Below, in pieces: positions 14,798 to 21,172 of a DNA stretch of 21,172 nt (the stretch's first letter is position 1; each line of letters starts with the position of its first letter). The translations under genes were made by a program, and so were the position numbers. The notes beneath the pieces are model-generated. The model was not told where the DNA came from and did no database searches. It was given only the letters and a program-made list of their open reading frames with translations. Origin of the DNA: CAZXYF01 sp964644705 (GTDB taxonomy: Bacteria; Planctomycetota; Brocadiia; SM23-32); assembly GCA_964644705.1 (NCBI GenBank), contig CAZXYF010000039.1:1-21172 (forward strand), written 5' to 3'.

Positions 14798-16156
14798 TCA
14801 CAACACTTCACGGTCAACCAGCATAAATCTCATTTCCGCCTCACAGGCCACCTCGTCGCCGACCACCCCCCGGGCATCAATCTGGGCACTCCGCGAGCGT
14901 ACACGCACGGCGTCCGCTTCCAGAATAAGTTGATCGCCGGGTTCGACGGGACGACGGAGTTTCACCCCATCCATGGACACCATGAACGCCACTTTGCCGG
15001 TGTGTTCCAGTTTTTGGAGCAACAACACGCCCGCCACCTGTGCCAGGGCTTCCAGCTGCAACACGCCGGGCATGATGGGATATCCTGGATAATGCCCCTG
15101 GAAAAACTCCTCGTTCATCGACACATTTTTCAATCCTCGGATCTTACTTTCCTCTTCGATACTGAGGATCCGATCCACCATGAGGAAAGGATAGCGATGC
15201 GGAAGAATTTCCTGAATTTCTCGTATATCGAGATATTCTTCCGGACCCTTTTCTTCTTCCTCAACAATACGCCGCACCCGCGAGGCGAAATCCGCATTCA
15301 GCTGGTGCCCACTCCGGACGGCAACGATCTTACCGCTCAAATCGTATCCGGCCAGCGCAAGATCACCAAGCAAATCCAGTATCTTGTGCCGGGCAAATTC
15401 ATTGGGGAAACGTGGGCTCACCTCTTCCTGGCTCAACGGAGAACGGATCGAACCATCCTCGAAGGCCACCAGCGCGTTTTCATCGGTCACTCCACCACCA
15501 ATATCTTTCTGGCGGAATTCCTCGTAGGCATCTTCCTCGGAGAACGTTCGGGCAGGGGCCAGTTCCTGCACATACATTTCAGGATCCAGCTGACAGGTAT
15601 AAACCTGGGGGGGCAGAGCAGATTGCTCAAACTCCAGCACATAACTCAATGTAAGGCCCTGATCCCCCTCCTCCTCGCCATCCGCCTCCACCGGCGTGCC
15701 GGTAATGCTCGCACCATTGCGCGAGATGGCAATGGGGGATTCGATGGCGAAGGAGGCCTTTTCCTCGTTTTGTTCTTCGATTCCGGCCTCCTGCAATGCC
15801 TCCACCCAGGGCATGGCGCAACCGCCACAGGCGGGCATCTCTTCCCCCGACACCTCCACCACCAGATTGTCAACACGCAACCCCATGCACGCACTCAGCA
15901 GATGCTCCGGGCTCCGGATCTGGGCAGCTGCGCGTCCCCGTTCCCCCGCTGCACGAAGCACGGTGCTGCGGTATCCGTCACCGATATTTTCCACTGACGC
16001 AGGTATTACGGGGTTGTCCGGCATATCCGTGCGTACGAAAAGGACACCTGCCCCGGGCTCGGCTGGGCAAATCCGTACCGTTACCTCATGGCCGGAGAAA
16101 AGAGCCGTTCCCTCCAGTTGGACTGCTTCACAAATCGTATTCTGTTTACGTGGCAT
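14798..16156 (-). CDS. lpxC-fabZ: bifunctional UDP-3-O-acyl-N-acetylglucosamine deacetylase / 3-hydroxyacyl-ACP dehydratase fusion
   Basis: The 452-residue fusion joins LpxC (about 1-300), the committed deacetylase of lipid A synthesis, to FabZ (about 310-452), the hot-dog dehydratase of fatty acid synthesis. LpxC features are MPRKQNTI at the start, E84-H85 in SPEHLLSA, RTFSEEDAYEE, zinc ligands H257 and D261 in FARHKILDLLGDLAL, and H284 in RSGHQLNADF. FabZ features are ILPHRYPFLMVDRI, H355 in FFQGHYPGYPIMPG, and E369 in QLEALAQVAG. All catalytic residues of both enzymes are visible. The LpxC segment usually reading DGSA reads GGCA here (111-114). GGAG lies only two bases before the ATG, but homology fixes the start. 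Such fusions are known in Bacteroidetes and some relatives. It is 32 bases downstream of ompH. Confidence 0.96.
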   Translation of the reverse strand: MPRKQNTICEAVQLEGTALFSGHEVTVRICPAEPGAGVLFVRTDMPDNPVIPASVENIGDGYRSTVLRAAGERGRAAAQIRSPEHLLSACMGLRVDNLVVEVSGEEMPACGGCAMPWVEALQEAGIEEQNEEKASFAIESPIAISRNGASITGTPVEADGEEEGDQGLTLSYVLEFEQSALPPQVYTCQLDPEMYVQELAPARTFSEEDAYEEFRQKDIGGGVTDENALVAFEDGSIRSPLSQEEVSPRFPNEFARHKILDLLGDLALAGYDLSGKIVAVRSGHQLNADFASRVRRIVEEEEKGPEEYLDIREIQEILPHRYPFLMVDRILSIEEESKIRGLKNVSMNEEFFQGHYPGYPIMPGVLQLEALAQVAGVLLLQKLEHTGKVAFMVSMDGVKLRRPVEPGDQLILEADAVRVRSRSAQIDARGVVGDEVACEAEMRFMLVDREVL

Positions 16157-16188
16157 AGCTCCGGGGTCTTCAGCTGATGAAAAAGTGG

Positions 16189-16920
16189 TTACCGAGTCGG
16201 CGGGTCACTTATTGCTCCGGCATGGCGAGCATTCAATCGTTCGATTATGTCTCGGGAAATATCATACTGATCACTGGCATACAGCACGTCCGCCGTTGCC
16301 GCCCGGCGCACAATCGCACGTGCCCCGTCCGCCGAACCGTCACTCGCCCTATCCACCCGCCCGGTCTTCAAAACCAGGTCAATTCCGTGCTCGTCAGCAT
16401 ATTCAGCGACGACAGCGTTAATTGCGCGGACGATTTCGGAGAGGGCCTCGGCACGTTTCTGTGTCATTTTCTTCTCAAACGTTCCGCCGGTCTGCCGGTA
16501 TTTCCTCATCGCCTTTCGCAACTCTCCCCCCTTGGTTTTTCTTCGCTGTGTCCCCGACGGGAGGTTTTCATAATCAGTTTTGAGTTGCTGGATATGTCGT
16601 TTCATTTTCTCAAGCGTACTTTCCGCTTTCCTCTGCATTTTTTTGATCGTCTCACGGGAATTCTTCCACTGTTCGCACCCTGACAGAACCTTCCGCATAT
16701 TGACAACAGCAAGGGCAGGCGGCGCAAAACGTTTGCCGGCATCCGGGGACTCCGCCGCTTCGCCGGATTTGTTCCCTGTCTGGTTTGGGCCGGCACAGGC
16801 GCTACCCGCAACGAGCAACGGGAGAATCCAGGCGGCAAACAGCCATACCAATACACCGTGTTTTCGTTGCCGGGATGCTGGATGAACGGTCTGTTCGTTG
16901 CGCGGAGATAACACTCTCAT
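16189..16920 (-). CDS. OmpH/Skp-type periplasmic chaperone
   Basis: The 243-residue protein resembles Skp/OmpH, the periplasmic holdase that carries unfolded outer-membrane proteins to BamA. A signal segment (about 20-43, ending in ACAG) is followed by a Gly/Glu-rich linker. A beta-strand APPALAVVNMRKVLSGCEQW matches the Skp start (normally hydrophobic strand, then a short helix). A long charged coiled coil, rich in Lys, Arg and Glu, spans about 85-175. A closing strand HGIDLVLKTG (178-187) and the C-terminal YDISRDIIERLN are typical. It is longer than E. coli Skp (161), mainly from the linker and a small insertion at 190-205. ATG at 16920 was chosen because the frame upstream is inside bamA. 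The gap to bamA is 19 bases. Confidence 0.88.
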   Translation of the reverse strand: MRVLSPRNEQTVHPASRQRKHGVLVWLFAAWILPLLVAGSACAGPNQTGNKSGEAAESPDAGKRFAPPALAVVNMRKVLSGCEQWKNSRETIKKMQRKAESTLEKMKRHIQQLKTDYENLPSGTQRRKTKGGELRKAMRKYRQTGGTFEKKMTQKRAEALSEIVRAINAVVAEYADEHGIDLVLKTGRVDRASDGSADGARAIVRRAATADVLYASDQYDISRDIIERLNARHAGAISDPPTR

Positions 16921-16939
16921 CGTGGTTATTTTCCCTGAT

Positions 16940-19429
16940 CTAAAATCTGTAGCCCGCCCCAAGACTGAAGTGGACGTTACGCGTGTTGTCATAATCTTCC
17001 CGCACGACCGGAACGGCCAGATCCACTCGGATGGGCAGACCTCCCATGGCGGGAATATTCCAGCGGATGCCCACACCCGGACTAACTCGCAGCTTGTCCC
17101 ATCCCGTAAACACATCCACTGCATCCTTATCCACGTATCCCGCATCAAGGAATCCCGCGATACGAAAATCCTCCATGAAAATCGGCAAACTGTATTCCAC
17201 CGTGCCCATAAGCATTGATTCGCCACCCACCTGATCCTCATCAACGGGTTCAACGGGCGATACGCCCCACGGTTCGAATCCCCGCAACGAATGCATGCCT
17301 CCCGCGTAGAAACGTTCAAAAACGGGGATCCGTTCGTCGGCCCATGAATCAATAACCCCCGCCCGGCCACGCAACTTCAACACGTGCGGACCACCGTCCT
17401 CAGGATCCAGAACCGTCCAGTAATGGGAGGCGTTCGCCACTAATTTGACCGTTTCTATATCCGCAAAGCCGACCTCACCCCGCAACTTTGCGAAATAACC
17501 CCGGGTCGGCAACCGGGTGCTGTCGCGGGTGTCCCGGCTGATGCTCGCGGCCACATACGGTTTGCTGAAGGTGTCGTCGTCCCGGCGGATCTCCGGTGGT
17601 GCATCATCATCCAGGTCCGACATCTCAATCGACTCAAATCCTACTGAGACCCCCCTCTTCAGAATCGTTCCCTCACTCTGCGTCAATCCCAGCTCAAATC
17701 CCGTCCGGGTCAAATCGAATTCTTCCCAGGTTTCGGTATGTCGTGCGATGCGGGCGTTATATCCAATATCACTGTTGTTGATACTGGGATTGGCGAATGA
17801 AAGCAGGTAAGTGCTGCTCTCAGTGCCGAGGCTCACGCGCAGCTTGAGCTTCTGCCCCGCCCCACGGAAGGCGTTACCCTTCCAAATGTCGCGCCAGCTT
17901 GTGGGCCAATTGCTCGCATCAAAATTGCTTTCCGTCAGGGAGAACTGACCGAGCAGGCCATCTTCCGAACTTACTCCGGCACCAAACATCATCCGACCGG
18001 TCTTCCCCTCTTTCACTTCCACCACAGCATCTCGCAGTTCGCTCTCCGTTGGTATTTTTATGCCCGGCAGATCCTCCTCCTCATCCTTCTGATCGGATCT
18101 TTCAGGGGCCAGTTTGACTTCCACCGGTTTCCGCGTTCCCCCATCAAAATAGCCGGTATCCCTCAATCGACTTTCACTTCGCTTGAACTCCTTCACATCA
18201 GCCCGATCCCCGGGTTCAATCGTCAGGTTTCGCAACACAAGCAGCTCATCTGATCGTGTGAGCCCTTCCACCCGTATTCGTCGAATATAGGTAGGTGCGC
18301 CCTCCGTTATTTCAAAGCGCACATCAACCACGCCCTCCCGGCCATCCGGATTGAATATCAGCTGTTCCTTCAATGCGTCATCTTTTTCCCGCACCTGCAT
18401 GTAACCCTGCTCCCCATACAGCGTTTTGATCACGTCGCTGGATTTCGCAAGCACAGGTGGGCGAAATACCTCATTTTCCTCAAGGGGAACAGCGTCACGC
18501 AGTTCTTGATCGGTATAAATCTCGTTTCCGTCGAAACTGATATCCCCCACCCGATACTGTTTCCCCTCAAACACCGAGATATGCAGTACCAATCCCGAAA
18601 AGTCGGAAAGATACGTCCAGTACCCGCCCGCATGTGTATCGAGATATCCAGCGTTGTAATACTTTTTTTCAACTCGACCGACATCTCGCAGGAATGCCCG
18701 TTCATTGAACGCCCCCGACCATATAAAGGATAACCAACTGCGTTCACCGGTTTGCATCACATCCTTCAACGCTCCATCATCATAAACCGTATTGCCATGG
18801 AAACGGATACGCTCAACGTATGTCGTCGGGCCCTCCACAATGCCAAAACGGAGAGTGGCTTCAGGCGATTGATCCGGAAAACGCGCCGTCGCTGTGACCG
18901 AGGCGAGGGGATGCTGCATTTTTTCGTAGGCTTCCGTGATGCTCCGTTCGGCCCTTTTGGCTCCGGAGGGAGTCAACTGATCGCCGTTACGGACCCCAGC
19001 AATAGTCCGCAACCGCCGGGCACTTACTTTCTGGTTCCCGACAAATTCCAGGCCTTCCACCTGCACGCGCTCCTTCACCTCAATTTTCACATCAACGGAC
19101 CGCTTGCCCGCCGGAGAGGTCTGCACCTGAACGGGACCGAAACCGCCCCACTCAGTGATCTTTTTTGCTCGTTTACGCAGACTGTCCAGCAGGATCCGTT
19201 CTCCCTGACTCACATCGAGACGGGAAACGACCCGGCGTGCGGGGACAAGGTATGTGCCCTGGACTGCAATCTGCCGCACCTTCACCCTTTTATCATCACT
19301 TTCCTGCGCGAATACCGAATGCCCTCCCGCCGCCAGCATCAGGCCGAGGCCAACTATCAACCCCACAAAAGGCAACAATTTGATCCGGCCTGGCCGTGCG
19401 TTCCGCTTATTATTCTTCATCCATTTCAT
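16940..19429 (-). CDS. bamA: outer-membrane protein assembly factor BamA (Omp85)
   Basis: This 829-residue protein is the core of the BAM complex, which folds beta-barrels into the outer membrane. A signal peptide (residues 1-41, ending VFA) precedes five POTRA domains at about 50-120, 124-200, 203-290, 293-377 and 380-475. The barrel runs from about 476 and includes SLRGF (714-718), the lid-loop motif, and a C-terminal aromatic end, GAGYRF. POTRA5 contains an acidic insertion (about 442-465, SDQKDEEEDLPG) before VVEVKEGKTGRM. I chose ATG at 19429, giving MKWMKNNKRN and a good signal peptide; upstream in-frame codons overlap dnaB. No convincing Shine-Dalgarno site precedes it, so a GTG slightly upstream is possible. 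It follows dnaB by 22 bases and precedes ompH by 19. Confidence 0.93.
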   Translation of the reverse strand: MKWMKNNKRNARPGRIKLLPFVGLIVGLGLMLAAGGHSVFAQESDDKRVKVRQIAVQGTYLVPARRVVSRLDVSQGERILLDSLRKRAKKITEWGGFGPVQVQTSPAGKRSVDVKIEVKERVQVEGLEFVGNQKVSARRLRTIAGVRNGDQLTPSGAKRAERSITEAYEKMQHPLASVTATARFPDQSPEATLRFGIVEGPTTYVERIRFHGNTVYDDGALKDVMQTGERSWLSFIWSGAFNERAFLRDVGRVEKKYYNAGYLDTHAGGYWTYLSDFSGLVLHISVFEGKQYRVGDISFDGNEIYTDQELRDAVPLEENEVFRPPVLAKSSDVIKTLYGEQGYMQVREKDDALKEQLIFNPDGREGVVDVRFEITEGAPTYIRRIRVEGLTRSDELLVLRNLTIEPGDRADVKEFKRSESRLRDTGYFDGGTRKPVEVKLAPERSDQKDEEEDLPGIKIPTESELRDAVVEVKEGKTGRMMFGAGVSSEDGLLGQFSLTESNFDASNWPTSWRDIWKGNAFRGAGQKLKLRVSLGTESSTYLLSFANPSINNSDIGYNARIARHTETWEEFDLTRTGFELGLTQSEGTILKRGVSVGFESIEMSDLDDDAPPEIRRDDDTFSKPYVAASISRDTRDSTRLPTRGYFAKLRGEVGFADIETVKLVANASHYWTVLDPEDGGPHVLKLRGRAGVIDSWADERIPVFERFYAGGMHSLRGFEPWGVSPVEPVDEDQVGGESMLMGTVEYSLPIFMEDFRIAGFLDAGYVDKDAVDVFTGWDKLRVSPGVGIRWNIPAMGGLPIRVDLAVPVVREDYDNTRNVHFSLGAGYRF

Positions 19430-19451
19430 ATTGTGTGAAAAACTCACGACT

Positions 19452-20852
19452 TTACATATCTCCTTCTCTTGACCGGGCTTCAAAGCGTAGATATCGTTGC
19501 CAGAACACAAGCGGACAGACTCCAGTGGGCCCATTCCGCTGTTTGGCGATAATAAGATCAGCGTTGGATCCGGGGGTGCCACCGGGAGCAGCTCCTCCCG
19601 GCATTTGTGGATCGGTTTCGCCACCATTCCCACCGATATCGTTATCGGAGGGATCTCGCGGGCGATGCAGCAGCATAATCACGTCTGCGTCCTGCTCAAT
19701 CGCTCCACTTTCACGGAGGTCGCTCATACGGGGCCGACGCCCCTCTTTAGCGGAGGAACGATTGAGCTGAGCAATTGAAACCACAGCAATATCAAGCTCA
19801 CGCGCCAGTGCTTTCAGTCCAGCACTGATTTCCGCCACCTCCACTGCGCGGCTGTCACGGGATCGACCCGGCCGAACCAGCTGGAGATAATCAACCACAA
19901 TAACTTCCACACCGTGCTGGTGATGGAGTCGACGCGCCCGTGCTCGCAGGTCACCGATACGCAGGGCAGGGGTGTCATCGACATACAGAGGAAGGTCAAC
20001 CAGATCATCAATTGATTTTTCCAGATCATCCCACTGGGTGTCGCTGAGGGTGCCGCGCCGGAAATCCTGGGTGTCGAGCCGGTTATGAATGCACAGTATG
20101 TTGCTGACGATTTGCTGGGCACGCATCTCAAGAGAATACAGGGCCGCCGGTCGCCGCTCCACATGACAGATATTGTGCAGCATATTCAGCGCAAAAGTCG
20201 TTTTCCCCACGCTGGGCCGGGCGGCTATAACTCCGAATTCTCCGGGATGCAGTCCGTTGGTGATGCGATTGAGGTCAGAAAAACCGGTGGGAATCCCGGT
20301 CAGCTGATCCGGGGACTGATGAAGCTCGTCCAATCGTTCCAGGATATCCTGCAGGACGCTACTCATCTCCTGCACACGGCCGGAATCTTTCATGTGTCGC
20401 ACGGCCAGCATTGTACTTTCGGCCTCATCCAGCAGTTCTTCCACATCCTGGGAGTCCTGATAAGCTGATTTCTGGATGGTGGTCGAGGCCTGGATGAGGT
20501 GACGCCGAACGGCATGTTCGTGCACAATTTCGATGTAATACTCGACATTGGCACTGGTGGGGACAGCCTCCATCAGCTCCTGCAGATAAGAGACGCCCCC
20601 CACTTTCTCAAGTTTATCCCGTTGCTTCAGCGCATCGCGGAGCAGGATGAGATCGACGGTGTTTCGTTCATCCGCCAGTTCCAGAATGACGCTGAATACT
20701 TCCTGATGAGCAAGCTTGTAGAACGACTCCCGTTCCAGTTCTTCCCGGGCCAGATAAATCGCATCCGGGGAGAGAAGCATGGAACCCAGAACACCCATCT
20801 CAGCTTTAACGTCATGGGGCAGGGCGCGCGGGGCCTGCTCGGTGTCTGGCAT
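19452..20852 (-). CDS. dnaB: replicative DNA helicase DnaB
   Basis: The 466-residue hexameric helicase unwinds DNA at the replication fork and loads primase. An N-terminal helical domain lies at about 9-115 (ALPHDVKAEMGVLGSML). A linker helix follows. The RecA-like ATPase domain starts near 180. Walker A is ARPSVGKTT (211-219) with K217, and Walker B is VIVVDYLQL (317-325) with D321. The SIAQLNR motif is at 359, and the arginine-finger region KQRNGPTG is at 437-444. Between VIMLLHRP and IIAKQRNG there is a Gly/Pro/Asp-rich stretch (about 400-430), about 10-15 residues longer than in common DnaB proteins. AGGAG lies eight bases before the ATG. It is first in the outer-membrane cluster, 22 bases ahead of bamA. 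Confidence 0.97.
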   Translation of the reverse strand: MPDTEQAPRALPHDVKAEMGVLGSMLLSPDAIYLAREELERESFYKLAHQEVFSVILELADERNTVDLILLRDALKQRDKLEKVGGVSYLQELMEAVPTSANVEYYIEIVHEHAVRRHLIQASTTIQKSAYQDSQDVEELLDEAESTMLAVRHMKDSGRVQEMSSVLQDILERLDELHQSPDQLTGIPTGFSDLNRITNGLHPGEFGVIAARPSVGKTTFALNMLHNICHVERRPAALYSLEMRAQQIVSNILCIHNRLDTQDFRRGTLSDTQWDDLEKSIDDLVDLPLYVDDTPALRIGDLRARARRLHHQHGVEVIVVDYLQLVRPGRSRDSRAVEVAEISAGLKALARELDIAVVSIAQLNRSSAKEGRRPRMSDLRESGAIEQDADVIMLLHRPRDPSDNDIGGNGGETDPQMPGGAAPGGTPGSNADLIIAKQRNGPTGVCPLVFWQRYLRFEARSREGDM

Positions 20853-20890
20853 GGTGGAATCTCCTGCAACAAAAAAACCGTCACTTTAGC

Positions 20891-20928
20891 AGATGCACAT
20901 CTAGCCTGCACCTCCCGGATGCAGGCTA
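20891..20928. repeat. overlapping inverted repeats upstream of dnaB
   Basis: AGATG and CATCT flank CA at 20891-20902. Directly next to it, TAGCCTGCA (20902-20910) and TGCAGGCTA (20920-20928) are exact nine-base inverted copies around a nine-base spacer. On the minus strand this lies in or just before the dnaB 5' region, about 40 bases from the start codon. It may be a leader hairpin, an operator, or a dispersed repeat unit. The absence of a T-run argues against a simple terminator. Confidence 0.5.
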
Positions 20929-21006
20929 AGCGGTTGGTAATAAGTGCGTTCCGGGTGTTATCTTCTTGAGCCCCAGGGGGGCGGATTCATACTAGCCCGA
21001 CATGGA

Positions 21007-21023
21007 GCGATCTGACGGATCGC
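21007..21023. repeat. short perfect hairpin
   Basis: GCGATC (21007-21012) and GATCGC (21018-21023) are exact inverted copies around a five-base spacer, TGACG. The hairpin lies between the two larger inverted repeats of this gap. Confidence 0.35.
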
Positions 21024-21055
21024 GGAATGTTGGGTTTTGGTTGTTTTGGATGTTT

Positions 21056-21138
21056 ATGAGCTGAAGGCTCATTTCAAATGTCTATGGCCGGTTTTGCGGG
21101 GCTCCGTTGATAAATCTTGAAATGAGCTTTCAGCTCAT
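21056..21138. repeat. 22-bp inverted repeat with internally palindromic arms
   Basis: The arms at 21056-21077 and 21117-21138 are inverted copies that match at 21 of 22 positions, with a 39-base spacer. Each arm is itself near-palindromic: ATGAGC with GCTCAT in the left arm, TGAGCT with AGCTCA in the right. The layout recalls REP/BIME-type dispersed elements or a miniature mobile element. No transposase is nearby and the window ends 34 bases later, so any larger element would be cut off. Confidence 0.7.
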
Positions 21139-21172
21139 CCATTTATTTCCCATCTCATACCCAAGATTCCGT

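Larger units (their letters stand above)
20853..21172. other. gene-free right edge rich in inverted repeats
   Basis: No gene is seen in these 320 bases upstream of dnaB. All six frames are short or broken. The region should contain the dnaB promoter, but I found no pair of boxes at good spacing. It holds at least five inverted repeats, of which the two strongest are listed separately. A further one has GCCCC and GGGGC arms at 20970-20982. Confidence 0.6.

Noticed and set aside
16921..17370. Extended N-terminus for the OmpH/Skp gene
   Set aside because: The added residues are read from inside bamA in another frame. The signal peptide begins properly only at the Met at 16920.
19430..19633. Extended N-terminus for BamA
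   Set aside because: It would overlap dnaB by about 180 bases and would bury the signal peptide some 70 residues inside the protein.
1..21172. tRNA, rRNA, transposase, phage or toxin-antitoxin genes
   Set aside because: I looked for these on both strands and saw nothing that fits. Every large gene has a housekeeping, envelope or efflux assignment, or is described as unknown.

Overview
The window is about 21 kb of a Gram-negative bacterial chromosome. It carries lipid A synthesis genes (lpxA and an lpxC-fabZ fusion), BamA, an OmpH/Skp chaperone, and an RND efflux pump with its own outer-membrane channel. The LpxC-FabZ fusion and the form of LpxA suggest the Planctomycetes-Verrucomicrobia-Lentisphaerae-Kiritimatiellota side of the tree, or a Bacteroidetes relative. 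This placement is inference from gene architecture and cannot be fixed from the window alone.

Layout. Bases 1-480 hold no convincing gene. Bases 481-7202 (minus strand) are a three-gene tripartite efflux operon: periplasmic adaptor, RND pump, then an outer-membrane TolC-type channel. The channel gene is unusual because it encodes an extra periplasmic substrate-binding-like domain ahead of the TolC part. Bases 7203-7593 are a regulatory and repeat-rich gap with a plausible promoter, several hairpins, a near-perfect palindrome and an 11-copy heptanucleotide array. Bases 7594-8700 (minus) encode an M29 metallo-aminopeptidase. A divergent gap with a strong sigma-70-type promoter follows. Bases 8989-13853 (plus) carry proS, a DUF4416 gene, ndk, a lipoprotein gene and galE. 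Bases 13922-20852 (minus) carry, in transcription order, dnaB, bamA, ompH/skp, lpxC-fabZ and lpxA. Bases 20853-21172 are gene-free and unusually rich in inverted repeats.

How the genes fit together. The right-hand minus-strand cluster is an outer-membrane biogenesis unit: BamA inserts beta-barrels, Skp escorts them, and LpxA and LpxC make the first lipid A intermediates while FabZ supplies the hydroxyacyl-ACP chain balance. dnaB is the upstream housekeeping neighbour. The plus-strand block is mostly housekeeping (tRNA charging, nucleotide balance, nucleotide-sugar supply). The left-hand operon should export an unknown substrate. No local regulator gene, transposase, phage gene, CRISPR array, tRNA or rRNA was recognised. 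The most unusual items are the substrate-binding-like/TolC fusion and the structured non-coding DNA at 7203-7593 and 20891-21138.
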